DNA of 64,000 nt from Cordilura impudica (Eukaryota; Arthropoda; Insecta; Diptera; Scathophagidae). How positions within the stretch are numbered: position 1 is the first letter of the stretch; each line of letters starts with the position of its first letter. The translations under genes were made by a program, and so were the position numbers. Under the pieces are notes generated by a model. That model worked only from the letters and a program-made list of their open reading frames with translations. It searched no databases and was not told the DNA's origin. Below are positions 31,518-42,617 of this stretch, piece by piece. The stretch lies in assembly GCA_963682025.1 (NCBI GenBank), contig OY821518.1:35593059-35657058 (forward strand), written 5' to 3'.

Positions 31518-33239
31518 ATATTTTTCAGTATCATAACTGAAGAATTAGTATCACAGTATTCCATGCTAAAGTCTACAAAACAAATAATAGATAAATAAAG
31601 TTTCATTAAGACCACTTTCTTTCTTCGGCAGAATATTTTTTTGTAGTGTCAAATTCTTGGTTAAAACTCACAGATCAGTTTATTTTGCAATGCTTCTACA
31701 ACACATGCACTTGAAAGAAGTTAGTGAGTTTTTTCAGTTTTTTCTTTCTGTATCTCAACTTGAAGCTTTAAGTGTGCTTTCTGTATATTATTTTTTATAT
31801 GTTTAAATAAGGAAAAAAAGAAAAGTATAAAAAACAATCTAATATTTGCATAACGTTGTTTAATGCATCATTGTTGTTGTTGTTGTTGTTGTTGTTATTG
31901 TTGTTGTTGTTTTACCCAACAAATTTATTTTTTTACGGTTATTATTCTTGTAACTATTTGTAGCTCTTTGTTTTTTCGTAGTTCTATTTCGAGCATTATT
32001 TACATTTTAACGAATGTTAATAGTTTAAAAACAAAACATAAAATTGTCTGCAGAAAAAAGCATCTGTCAAGGACATTGAACGGATAAGTTATCATAACTT
32101 TGAAATTCGTAGAAGGAAAACAGCGGAGTTTGCTTAATATGATACTTAAATAATGAATCATTTAAATGTTTTTAAAAACGGCATGGTGCACTATGGAATA
32201 TTAATATTCAGGCTCTGGGTCTTGGGGGGTGGATGACTACTGCACCGAAGGCATGTTTGGGGTTAGTGAAAAATACCACAAGAGGTCTGGCAATTTTAAA
32301 ATCTTACTTAATGTTTATTTTAAATTTATTTATTTTATTTTTTGACCAACTCAATGTGTCAAATAAAAAAATCTGGAAAGACAAATGGTATGTCTCGTGG
32401 AATATGTAAGCTATATTCACGAATTGTTGCAAGCATAGTAAGTGACTTTGGAATTATACAGCTTTAAAATAAATAAAATTATTATTAAAATTATTGTCTC
32501 CATTCAAATTTTAAGAAATTGTAGGTTGTAAATGATGTTGATAGAAAAATAATTTTACGTTTTGAATTATGGTTTTTCTTCAAAATACAAATACAATATG
32601 TAGTAATGTAGTAAACATATATCCACAACTTTTAACATTTTATGCATATATAAAAATTTGCCTAGCAAGCCTGAATAGACCATGGAATAATATGAATAAT
32701 TAAGTTTTTACTTTTTCACGATCGTTAAGAAAGTTTCCGCACCAAATGAGATGAAGTTTGGGACTACGATTTTTCTGATGGCACTATTTAAAACATTTTT
32801 TTTTTTGATTTTATTTACTCTTTGTTTCAATACCGGTAAATAGAATTCATAACCTTGAAGAAATTTTTACTTTAAATATCTGTATCGTTTTTATCCTTTA
32901 ATATCTTATCGCTAGTGATTTACTGAACTTTTATTGTTATTTAGTTACAATATGTATTTTTAAAACTAAAATGAAGTTAAAAAAATAAAATCGCGGTTGA
33001 AATATATTTCAAAGTCTGGGCCAAGGGTCTGGTAAAATGTCGGGAAATATAAAACAATGAAATATCATTTTCGTACTTTAAACAAACTCCAAATTGCATA
33101 GAAATATGTTATTTTTATGCATTAGCAAAAGAAGGAAGAAGTAAAGATAAAAGGTATAATAGAATTTCTGAAGAACTTTTGAATAAGTGGATAAAACTTA
33201 AAATAATAAAAATTGGTGTGGGAGGTATTAACAAAAAAG
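31518..33239. other. 1.7 kb without recognisable gene
   Basis: AT-rich. A TTG microsatellite is listed separately. No repeat-family match seen, so possibly old unique sequence. Confidence 0.4.
31870..31912. repeat. (TTG)n microsatellite
   Basis: About fourteen TTG units, one changed to TTA. A short frame reading poly-cysteine arises only from this repeat. Confidence 0.95.
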
Positions 33240-34170
33240 TTAATATTAACAAATGAAATTTGATGCATCCGGTGAAAGAGAATCTCTTTATAAATTCTGA
33301 TGATTCTGATTTATCATCAATATCTGAAGTTGATACTGATGAAACTCTAAAAGACGATAACTACAAACCCCCAGGCAAATAAAATCAACTTGCCTCTTGA
33401 ATAGCCTTTGCTATGACAATGCAAGCAGGCATATGCAAAGCTGTTGTGGGATCCACTAAACAAAAAGAAGAAAAACCAGTTTAAACATTGAAAATCGAAG
33501 ATTGGTGACTTCACTTCGATGGGATGAAGATTAGAAAGAAAGAACTAGAAAGTTAGGAGTTCTTCGGCTTTATAATGGAAAATCGGTTAATATATTTAGC
33601 GGCATCAAAGATGCAATAGATAAGCCTGATTTGTGGAAATCCGTCAAAGAGGTAGTTTGTGATACGATTAGTGTAAATATCGGAAACAATATTGCCGTTG
33701 TTGGGGGACTGGTACACGTTCAATACATATAGCGATATTTGGATTGTACTGTGAATGTGTAACAGTGCCCTTACGTTACTCAAAAATTACTTGTAGTCAA
33801 TTTTTTTTTACCACCACCGCACTATGTAAGGAGTATAGTAAGGTATTCATGTAAAAAAAATTTTGCGCTGGATATTTGTCTAAAGCTAATCCATATGATG
33901 GTTCAGCTTCACCATATGATGTGGCTTAGAAGCATCAGTTGTTTTGAAGTTGTTTGAAACAGTTTAAAGCCTGGAGAATCGTGCCATATTCTTCGACACT
34001 TTTTTTTTCATACTACCTTCGCGCAACTGGAATATTGAGATCAAATCGCCTAATAGGTGCCAATGCTATCACCGCTCCTGCCGCTGCTCTCTCATAAAAC
34101 TTGAATATGACTATTACATTGAAAAAAGCAACAAGTTGTTCGTTGCTCCTAAAATTTCATATGCTAAAAT
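33240..34170 (+). pseudogene. Decayed piggyBac-like transposase
   Basis: In changing plus-strand frames: an acidic N-terminal-like stretch NSDDSDLSSISEVDTDET (about 33295-33350), GLEASVVLKLFE (about 33924-33960), HIFFDTFF (about 33988-34010), ATGILRSNRLIGANAI (about 34025-34075) and YDYYIEKSNKLFV (about 34105-34150). This is the order of the piggyBac core, with the DNFF-like box, TGTxRxNR and the YDY segment. Many stops and frameshifts, with key acidic residues partly lost. No terminal TTAA could be assigned. A related relic lies in reverse at 36640-36830. Confidence 0.65.
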
Positions 34171-34560
34171 CAAAGAAGGCTTATTTGTTGGCCCTCATAT
34201 AAGGAAGCTTCTGAATGATGACTACTTTTCACAATGGTTATTGGAGAAAGAATGTGCAGCCTGGAAATATTTGTAGAGCATCTAAGAAACAATAAGAGTG
34301 AAAATTAAAGACATTGTTGCTGAATTATTGAAAAATTATTACGGATTAGGTGCACGAATGCAACTCAAAATGCATTTTCTTCATTCGCATTTAGATTTTT
34401 TTCACAAAACCTTGGTGTAGTGAGCGATGAACAAGGACAGCGAGCTCACCAAGATTTAGTTAAAATTGAAAGAAATTATCGATGATTTTGGAACAAAAGC
34501 ATGCTGGACTCTAGTACGTAAAACCGAACCAACAAAATACAAACGACGTTCACATAACGC
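34171..34560 (+). pseudogene. Fragment of an uncharacterised multi-copy insect protein
   Basis: Plus-strand pieces read GLFVGPHIRKLLNDDYFSQW, LEKECAAWKYL, GLGARMQLKMHFLHSHLDFF, then VVSDEQGQRAHQDLVKIE and TKYKRRSHN. A 'KMHFLHSHLDFF...SDEQGERFHQD' pattern occurs, to my knowledge, in a large family of uncharacterised insect proteins that is probably transposon-linked. Stops and frameshifts make this copy non-functional. It directly follows the piggyBac-like remnant, giving a chimeric relic. Confidence 0.5.
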
Positions 34561-35110
34561 CATTCACTTTTGAAAATTCATTGATTTCTAAATAAACTAA
34601 TGACTTTTTATGTAAAAAACGAATAAAAAACATTTTTTTTTGTATCTCGAAACCCTGACGTGATAGTGAAAGATCAATTACAGGTTCGAATTGAGTCCAC
34701 CGGATTACCCTCGGAAAGATATTTGGTTGCTCCAGTCCAAGACCTTGTTGGCTAGTGTAATTGTTGTGTATATAAGAATTTTTGTACCCCATAGAATTGT
34801 GTGGCCAGGGTGTAATTTTAGTAATAAATTCGTTGCGGCTACCTAATATATTGTCTCGTACTATCGCATTTTTCTATTGTGATAACTGAATTATAATTTC
34901 GAGATAAACGTACGAGAATTAAGGCAACTGAGTTTTGAATCAAATTCGATTATATGAATTGGTAAAGTCAGCGTAAATGTAATATGCCTGTATAGTAAAG
35001 GGCTTGGCGTTGTTATGCTTAACTTTTTTATGATCATATATATTTTTTATATTTCTCCTTAGGAATAGAAAACGCACATCAGAAAAACTGTGGAGCGTAT
35101 TATGGATATA
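34561..35110. other. Unrecognised stretch
   Basis: No domain in short open frames; no repeat match. Confidence 0.35.
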
Positions 35111-35345
35111 GGTATTTTTGATGTGTAAACATCTATGCGATCAGGGGGGTAAAAATCACAAACTTCCCTTACGGAAGCGGAACTATTTACGGAAATGGAA
35201 GTTACAATTATTAGCTGATTCATCAACCAACAGAAAGCGCCATGAATGTATAGCATACGACTGCAACCATCAAGTATGACAAACATAGCAGTTGCTTGCT
35301 ATACACATGTAGATAGCGCTTACTGCTTGAATAAATGTTTTTATT
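35111..35345 (+). repeat. Hairpin repeat family 4, subtype A
   Basis: TTTTTGATGTGTAAACATC and a CAGGGGGGTAAAAATC block start it. A hairpin follows: AGCGCCATGAATGTATAGCA (35236-35255) pairs imperfectly with TGCTATACACATGTAGATAG and CGCT (35297-35320). Shares its layout with 36226-36610 and, inverted, with 41360-41585. Confidence 0.6.
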
Positions 35346-35989
35346 CACAAACAGCAATGATTTCCAGAATTGCACCAAAATATTTCGTTTAGTTTTATTT
35401 GAGTTCTAAAGAAAACCGCGTCTTTATTTGGAAATGTTTTTTCTGTTTTTTTCTTTTTTCAATATAATAATATTGACACAATTATATGTTGAAAACTTTC
35501 ATTAATAAACATTTTTAGTAGTTATTACTATTTTTCATAATAAAACAAAATTTTTTTAAATAATACAGTAATACAATAAATCTGTAATATTAATAGCCTA
35601 GGCAAAAGTTTGGAGATAAAATGAAGGCACACTTTATTGGAAGTGTTTGGAGACAAAACGAAGTGTAAGGAGATTAAATCAGGGAGCGAATAGCGTTATA
35701 AAAACGTTTTTTTCTAAAACGGGCCTAATTTCGGTATTCCATATAGAATGTTGCTATTTTATTAAACATTTATTTTTATAAAAATTTACAATTAATTTTC
35801 TCAATCATTTAAAGTTATTCGTAACACTACAACTTATTATATATATATTTAACAATTATCACTGCATTTAATATTATTTTTACTAAATAAATAAAATAAT
35901 AATCACAGGTAACCGGTAGTAGTAGAGTTTAAAAATGTTTTTATTAAAATCACGTGATTTTAAACCAATTTCACACTTTACAAATATCT
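35346..35989. other. AT-rich stretch with one Helitron-like 5' end
   Basis: At 35581 the sequence TCTGTAATATTAATAGCC follows an A and resembles the 5' tip of the Helitron families in this window. No matching 3' end was found. Otherwise nothing recognised. Confidence 0.35.
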
Positions 35990-36217
35990 GGGGTCAAATC
36001 GTCGCATTCATTATCGAAATTATTCAATCGAAATTATTTTTTTATTTTCCCAAATATACAAAGCGTAATTTAACTCTGTCACAGATAGCAAGTTATTATC
36101 CATAGTTAATAGTAAAAGTGGAACGAGGGCTGACGATTGTCCGTCTTCTTTAAATAATAAACCAAAATATGCAATTTCGACTGATTTTATTCGATATTGA
36201 ATGCGACGATTTGCCCC
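35990..36217. mobile_element. MITE candidate with 28-bp inverted ends
   Basis: 228 bp. The left end GGGGTCAAATCGTCGCATTC is matched in reverse complement by the right end, which reads inward GGGGCAAATCGTCGCATTCA and continues ATATCGA. No clear target duplication, so the superfamily is open. No coding frame. Confidence 0.6.
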
Positions 36218-36225
36218 TTGCATAT

Positions 36226-36610
36226 TTTTGATGTGTAAACATCTATACGCGCAGGGGGGTAAATTTCCATTTCACAATACAATCACAAAAACAGTGTAAC
36301 ACGTAGTAGGTGAGAGTGGACAGATAACGCTGTGTGACTTATGATTGTATTGGTGAAAAAATTATGATATAACATTATTTTTTGATGCCACTTTTTTAAA
36401 AGCGTCATCTATGTATCACTTATATACGTTTATATTGGGATATTTTTAACGTTTTACAGCAAAGGGTTGTTGAATTAGCTGAAACAGTTTTTGCTATAAG
36501 TGATACATAGATGACGCTTTCTGTTTGATTTTAAAAAATTACAGAAAAAAATCTTTAATTACTAGATGTTAACACATCTTCCCTGTGATCGGACTCACAT
36601 GATTTTTTTT
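36226..36610 (+). repeat. Hairpin repeat family 4, subtype B
   Basis: TTTTTGATGTGTAAACATC, CGCGCAGGGGGGTAAATTT and CAATACAATCACAAAAACAG lead in. The hairpin AGCGTCATCTATGTATCACT (36401-36420, extending TATA) pairs with TATAAGTGATACATAGATGA and CGCT (36495-36519). Ends CCCTGTGATCGGACTCACAT. Non-coding. Confidence 0.65.
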
Positions 36611-36639
36611 TTTTATTTAATAATTATAATACGCTCTAC

Positions 36640-36830
36640 AGTACGAAGAAAAAAAAAAACTAAGAATATGGCATGATTCTCCGAACTTTAAACTGTTAAA
36701 AACAAATTTAAAACAGCTTAAGCTCCTAAGTCATCATTGTTATTGTATGATGAAACTGAGCCAGCATATGGCTTAGCTTCAAACAAATATTAGTGTCGGT
36801 ATTTAAAACCAAAACGATTGTTTTACCCGA
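36640..36830 (-). pseudogene. piggyBac-like transposase remnant in reverse
   Basis: The plus strand reads GAATATGGCATGATTCTCCG, ACTTTAAACTGTT and AAAACAGCTTAAGCTCC, which closely matches the reverse complement of 33900-34000. It is the same piggyBac-like region in the opposite orientation. Dead fragment. Confidence 0.6.
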
Positions 36831-37061
36831 TATGTTCTTTTGACGAGCATACTTATTTCAATAATCAGAAAGCATATTCATAAAAATATAGAGTTCCGCT
36901 ATTTAGACTTACCCATTGATTCCATGATTTTTTAAAGTGGTGCGACAGATGCTTCATCTGAATTGGTTGCGAACTAACCAATCCAAAAGACACCAAAATC
37001 AAACCAAACGGAAATATTATAAAACAAACCAAACAAACACATAACAATACTAAACAAAATA

Positions 37062-38367
37062 ACGGGTGATTTTTTTGAGGTTAGGATTTTCATGCATTAG
37101 TATTTGACAGATCACGTGGGATTTCAGACATGGTGTCAAAGAGAAAGATGCTCAGTATGCTTTGACATTTCATCATGAATAGACTTACTAACGAGCAACG
37201 CTTGCAAATCATTGAATTTTATTACCAAAATCAGTGTTCGGTTCGAAATGTGTTTCGCGCTTTACGTCCGATTTATGGTCTACATAATCGACCAAGTGAG
37301 CAAACAATTAATGCGATTGTGACCAAGTTTCGCACTCAGTTTACTTTATTGGACATTAAACCAACCACACGAATGCGTACAGTGCGTACAGAAGAGAATA
37401 TTGCGTCTGTTTCTGAGAGTGTTGCTGAAGACCGTGAAATGTCGATTCGTCGCCGTTCGCAGCAATTGGGTTTGTGTTATTCGACCACATGGAAGATTTT
37501 ACGCAAAGATCTTGGTGTAAAACCGTATAAAATACAGCTCGTGCAAGAACTGAAGCCGAACGATCTGCCACAACGTCTAATTTTCAGTGAATGGGCCCTA
37601 GAAAAGTTGGCAGAAAATCCGCTTTTTTATCGACAAATTTTGTTCAGCGATGAGGCTCATTTCTGGTTGAATGGCTTCGTAAATAAGCAAAATTGCCGTA
37701 TTTGGAGTGAAGAGCAACCAGAAGCCGTTCAAGAACTGCCCATGCATCCCGAAAAATGCACTGTTTGGTGTGGTTTGTACGCTGGTGGAATCATTGGACC
37801 GTATTTTTTCAAAGATGCTGTTGGACGCAACGTTACGGTGAATGGCGATCGCTATCGTTCGATGCTAACAAACTTTTTGTTGCCAAAAATGGAAGAACTG
37901 AACTTGGTTGACATGTGGTTTCAACAAGATGGCGCTACATGCCACACAGCTCGCGATTCTATGGCCATTTTGAGGGAAAACTTCGGAGAACAATTCATCT
38001 CAAGAAATGGACCGGTAAGTTGGCCACCAAGATCATGCGATTTGACGCCTTTAGACTATTTTTTGTGGGGCTACGTCAAGTCTAAAGTCTACAGAAATAA
38101 GCCAGCAACTATTCCAGCTTTGGAAGACAACATTTCCGAAGAAATTCGGGCTATTCCGGCCGAAATGCTCGAAAAAGTTGCCCAAAATTGGACTTTCCGA
38201 ATGGACCACGTAAGACGCAGCCGCGGTCAACATTTAAATGAAATTATCTTCAAAAAGTAAATGTCATGGACCAATCTAACGTTTCAAATAAAGAACCGAT
38301 GAGATTTTGCAAATTTTATGCGTTTTTTTTTAAAAAAAAGTTATCAAGCTCTTAAAAAATCACCCGT
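37062..38367 (+). mobile_element. DD41D (rosa-like) transposon, copy 3, intact
   Basis: 1306 bp, ACGGGTGATTTTTT inverted termini, TA duplications at 37060-37061 and 38368-38369, AATAAA at 38287. Confidence 0.95.
37175..38260 (+). CDS. Transposase, DD41D/rosa type, copy 3
   Basis: Complete 361-residue frame. D159, D252 and D294 are intact with 41-residue spacing. It differs from copy 1 at residue 84 (Ala for Thr, in the second DNA-binding region) and residue 346 (Val for Leu, near the C-terminus). Neither lies in a catalytic motif. Start, stop and untranslated lengths are the same as in the other two copies. Probably still functional at the protein level. Confidence 0.95.
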   Translation: MNRLTNEQRLQIIEFYYQNQCSVRNVFRALRPIYGLHNRPSEQTINAIVTKFRTQFTLLDIKPTTRMRTVRTEENIASVSESVAEDREMSIRRRSQQLGLCYSTTWKILRKDLGVKPYKIQLVQELKPNDLPQRLIFSEWALEKLAENPLFYRQILFSDEAHFWLNGFVNKQNCRIWSEEQPEAVQELPMHPEKCTVWCGLYAGGIIGPYFFKDAVGRNVTVNGDRYRSMLTNFLLPKMEELNLVDMWFQQDGATCHTARDSMAILRENFGEQFISRNGPVSWPPRSCDLTPLDYFLWGYVKSKVYRNKPATIPALEDNISEEIRAIPAEMLEKVAQNWTFRMDHVRRSRGQHLNEIIFKK

Positions 38368-38369
38368 TA

Positions 38370-38863
38370 ATAGGGTAATTAAAAAATGATAGTGATTTGC
38401 ACGCCAATTGGCCACTATTGAGTTTTAACAACATCTATTTTCAAATTGACATCATGAAGAAAAATTATACTTTTTTTGGAAAATGGATTTTTTAAAAATT
38501 GATTTTAAATATTTTCGAAAACAAATTGTTTATATATTAACGTCTGTTTATTTTAATAATTATAGTTTTTTTTTTTGACCAATTTTACAAACTATAATTA
38601 TTTTCGAAAACAAAATTCTAGAGTATAAAATAAAAAAATAAATAATTTTATTTATTTGAACAATTTTGGAAAATCATTTTTTTTAACATTTTGAAAACCT
38701 TACAATCTTATTTAACAAAACAGGTGACTCTTCTTTTGAATTAATGTGGTAACGGCAAAACTCTGAACTAACTTAAGAAAAAAAATTATTCGAATCCGTT
38801 AGTCAAAAGTCTTTTTGTACACAAAGTTGGTGCTGCGAAAACGCAAAGCCTGTACAAAATGGG
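38370..38863. other. AT-rich stretch, nothing recognised
   Basis: Long A and T runs, no coding frame or repeat-family match. Confidence 0.4.
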
Positions 38864-38867
38864 TTAA

Positions 38868-39575
38868 GGGCGGGGTAAGGTTTTAAAACACTTTTTTTGT
38901 ATTTTTTTTTTATTATTTTTTTTTTCTGAACGTACATGTCGCAAGTGTTGTGACAAAATTTCAAGTAAATTGGAGCAAAACTGAATACAGCGTTTCAAGC
39001 AACCTGCCCTCACCCGGAATATCGTACTATATGTTAAAACACTTTAAATCGATTTTCTCGCAAACATTTTTTGAAATCCGTGAACATCATAACATAAAAT
39101 TTGACCATTTATTTCGAAATTTTATACACTATTTCTACACATAAATCAACAGGTAATCAGGGAGACTTTTTTGCCATATTTTTTCCAACTTTTAACAAAA
39201 AATTCACCGAAATTTTATAGCAAAAATCGTGTTTTTCATTTCAAAATGCTGCAAAAAAAAATTATTTAAGCAAACAATTAAAAAAAAATCTCTCTGATTA
39301 CCTCGAAAAACATATCACCTTTTAAACGCATTTCGGTTTTTTTATTTCACAAAATCCGGTAACGATTTACGCTGTTCACCGCATAAGAACTTTTTTGGAG
39401 GCGCCTCCGGAGATTCGCTGTCACGGACTTACTTATTAACATTTTTATCTGAAAATTTTTTCAGAGATACACTAAATGTGATGGTATAACGAGTATATGT
39501 AATAAATAATTCCACATTATCCATATATTTAAAAAAAATTCATGAAAAAATCGCCTTTAATACCTTACCCCGCCC
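38868..39575 (-). mobile_element. TTAA-flanked non-autonomous DNA transposon, copy 3, complete
   Basis: 708 bp with perfect inverted termini GGGCGGGGTAAGGT and TTAA on each side (38864-38867 and 39576-39579). Interior homologous in reverse to 638-1303. The best preserved of three copies. Confidence 0.85.
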
Positions 39576-39579
39576 TTAA

Positions 39580-39734
39580 ATATCCAAGCATTCCGTCAAC
39601 ATATAAAGAGTACAATACAGGTTCGTTGCCTATATAGTTCTATCGCAAGCATATTGCAGGAAAACCTAACTTATATTTTAAAAATCCCTCCAGTCATTTC
39701 AATTTTATGGGATGCATCTGCAACCCAGAACGCT
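39580..39734. other. Unrecognised short spacer
   Basis: Between the TTAA element and the minisatellite. No feature. Confidence 0.4.
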
Positions 39735-41330
39735 TTGCTACACCCATCGTAGCGAATTAAAAAACTGAGAATAAATTTTGTAGAAAACTGTTTTATTTAT
39801 ATATAGAGATTTTTGATATTGGCAGTTTTTGTTTTTTGCGATTTTTGATTTCTGCGTTTTTTGATTTTATCCATTTTTGTTATTCGCGACTTTCGGTTTT
39901 GGCAATTTTCTATATTGGCGTTTTTTTGTTATTCGTGAATTTTGTTATTCACGATTCTCTGTTTTGGCAGTGTTTGATTTTGGCGATTTTTGTTAACGTG
40001 ATATTCGGGGTTTTCGATTTTTGACTTTGGTGTTTTTTTTTTGTTGCTATTTTTGTTATTTTTTTTTTTTTTTTTGGCAATTTTAGTTTTTTGTAATTTT
40101 TGTTTTTGGCGATTTTTGGTTTTAACGAATTTTGGTTTTGGTGGTGTTTAACTTAAGCGATTTTTGAATTTGACGATTTTTATACCGTATACCACTATGT
40201 GGTTTGGGTATAATGACTTTGTGCTGCTGTTTGTAACAACCAAAAATATTTCACCTACACCCATCTTTAATTATACCGATCGAATCAGAATCACTTTCTG
40301 ATTCGATTTAACGATGTCCGTCCGTCCGTCCGTCCGTCTGTGTGTCCATGTAAAGCTTGTAATCAAACTACAGGTCGCAAATATGAATATATTTTGATGA
40401 AATTTGGCGTTTAATCTTTTCTCGGCCATGGGATGAACGCTATTGAAATTGGTGAGAATCGGTCCATGTTCAGACCTAGCCCCCATACAAAATGACCCCT
40501 ATGAAATCAACATATATTGCCATAATATCCAAATTATCATACAAATCTTAGTCAAATTGGGTTTGTATGTATATTACATATTACATCCATTAATCAGTAG
40601 TCCAAAAATGATCTCTATTAGATAAGTTTTAGTCATAGGCCCCATATAGAGCTGCTTCCCGATCTTCACTTAAATCTATTAAAAATCAAAAATATTGCAC
40701 TGATTCTTCTCAAATTTTGTTTGTAAATATTTTTGCAAAATACAAGAGAGTTTACAAAACATGGTCAGGATCGGTCCATTTTTGGGCCTAGTCCCCATAT
40801 AGATATAGCATCCGATATGAACTTTTTCATATCTGCAGCCGAAAAAATTAATAAAAATCCCACTCAAATTTGGTTTATGCTTATTTTCTATATCCAGTTA
40901 GTTGGGGTAATGAGATAGGGTATCTACACGCATGGTATAGGGTATCATATAGTCGGTCTAGACCGACTATAATTTTCTTACTTGTTGTTATTCGCGATTT
41001 TCAGTTTTGGGGATTTTTTACTTCCTGTAACCGGATGCGTTTTGGTACACCATCGTAACGAAATAAAAACTGGGAATACATTTTGTAGAAAACTGTTTTA
41101 TTTATTAATATTTGGAGATTTTTGATATTGCCAATTTTTCTTTTTTGTGATTTTTGATTTTGACGTTTTTTGATTTTGGTGATTTTTGATTTTAGAGTTT
41201 TTTGTTTTTTGTGATTTTTGTTATTCACGATTCTCGGTCCTGGATTTTTTTGATTTTTGGCGATATCTGTTATTTGTGATTTTCGGATTATTGTATTTTT
41301 TGTGTTTTATTTATAAATTCAATAGCTATC
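39735..41330. repeat. GATTTTTG/TTTTGGC minisatellite block 1, interrupted by copy I
   Basis: Blocks at about 39810-40176 and 40986-41300 of a roughly 15-17-base unit alternating GATTTTTG with TTTTGGC or TTATTCGC. Each block is preceded by a related 100-bp sequence containing CATCGTA.CGAA, TTTTGTAGAAAACTGTTTTA and GAGATTTTTGATATTG (39735-39835, 41030-41130), so a larger unit was duplicated too. Hydrophobic open frames here are only translated repeats. Confidence 0.85.
40177..40985 (-). mobile_element. DINE-1-like repeat, copy I, complete
   Basis: Reverse full-length copy from TATACCGTATACCACTATG to CTAGACCGACTATAATTTTC. GTCC tract at 40316-40338. Inserted in the minisatellite. Confidence 0.85.
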
Positions 41331-41359
41331 ACAACAAGAAAAAAAAACTATGTGAATCC

Positions 41360-41585
41360 CATCGTAGCGCCATCAGTGTATAGCAAGCAACCGTTATGAT
41401 TCTTATACTTGATGGTTGCTGTTGTTTGCTATACATTCATGGCGCTTTCTGTTGGTTGTTGAATCAGCTAAATAATTTTAAAATATAATGTTTGCACCAA
41501 TACAGTTAAATATTCCTCACACCATTTTTCCCTTACGCTGTTTTTGTGATTGTATTGTGAAATAGATTTTTACCCCCTGAGCGCA
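41360..41585 (-). repeat. Hairpin repeat family 4, subtype A, inverted
   Basis: Hairpin AGCGCCATCAGTGTATAGCA (41366-41385) pairs with TTGCTATACATTCATGGCGC (41426-41445), with a nested inner pair CAACC..GGTTG. It continues CAGCTAAATAATTTTAAAAT and ends ATTTTTACCCCCTGAGCGC, the reverse of the 35111 copy. Confidence 0.65.
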
Positions 41586-41764
41586 AAAAATCTTATTAAG
41601 TACAAAGATAGCAAGTAAAAGCTTTCAAGTTAATGTTATGCCAATTAAAATTCAAAATACAATTTGTATATAAAACAGAAACCGGTCCGATTAAGAATAC
41701 AGTGCAGTTATGAATTTTTGAAATATATGCTTTCTTCTTTACCACGCACCATTTAAACTGAAAA

Positions 41765-42180
41765 TTTTTAGATATTTGATTTTGGCGATTTTTGTTTTTT
41801 TTTTGTGATTTTTGATTTTGGCGATATTTGGTTTTAACGAATTTAAGTTTTGGTGCTTTTGGCTTTACCGATTTTTGGTTTTTGGCGAATTTAGATTTTT
41901 GGGAATATTTCTAATTCGCGATTTTCAGTTTTGGCGATTTTTGAATTTGGCGATTTTTGCTTTTTACGTTTTTTGTTATTCGAGATTTCCGATTCTGGCA
42001 ATTTTCGTTTTTTGGCGATTATTGTTTTTAGCGATTTTTGTTGTTCGCGATTTTTGGTTTTGGCGATTTTTATGTTTGATGATTTATGTTTATTTTGTGA
42101 TTTTTGATTTTGTCAAATTTTCTTTTTTTGCGATTTTCGATTTTGGTAATTTTTGATTTTAGGCGATTTTTGATTTTCCC
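41765..42180. repeat. GATTTTTG/TTTTGGC minisatellite block 2
   Basis: About 25 degenerate copies of the same 15-17-base unit as block 1. The 114-codon frame through it (41812-42156) has repeated F, W and L only because of the unit and is not a gene. Confidence 0.85.
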
Positions 42181-42540
42181 CGACTACTCACATTGGTAAT
42201 TAATGCACTTGTCAAAAGTTACAAGACTGTCATTTTCATTGTACTTCATATTTTTTGTATAGGAGGTGCCACGCCCATTGGTCCGATCCCTCCCTTTTTA
42301 TGGGCAAATACTCACATTAATATCTCATGAACTCAGACAAAGTTCCAAGGCTTTATATATTACAGTACTCTAGACACTATGACATGATACGACATTAAAT
42401 ATTTACTTTGTATGGTGGGTGCCACGCCCATTCGTCCGAATGCGACCATTTTTTTTTTGCAACTTTTCAAATTGATTTAATATGTACATTAGAGTTGGTC
42501 AATTATTTTTAATCCATGAGCTCATCGCTATTCTGGTACT
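42181..42540. repeat. Tandem units with GTGCCACGCCCATT, family 5
   Basis: Two tandem units about 155 bp apart, each with GGTGCCACGCCCATT (about 42266 and 42420) and TACTCACATTAATATC-type words. The whole segment with the adjoining minisatellite is repeated in reverse at 54815-55505, including CTACTCAC...TTAATGCACTTGTC. Confidence 0.7.
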
Positions 42541-42617
42541 ATGGATCATCAAGTATTTTTGGCCAAGGACCCATACCTCTAAAATCATTTTCGAACCCAC
42601 CAAAACCATTAAATGAA

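Noticed and set aside
31863..32087. Cysteine-rich short peptide
   Set aside because: The poly-Cys part comes from a TTG microsatellite.
37356..38233. Minus-strand frames within DD41D copy 3
   Set aside because: Shadows of the transposase reading frame.
39836..40024. Phe-rich open frame
   Set aside because: Also a translated minisatellite, with no conserved motif.
41812..42156. 114-codon hydrophobic open frame resembling a membrane protein
   Set aside because: It is the translation of the GATTTTTG/TTTTGGC minisatellite; residue repetition follows the DNA unit.
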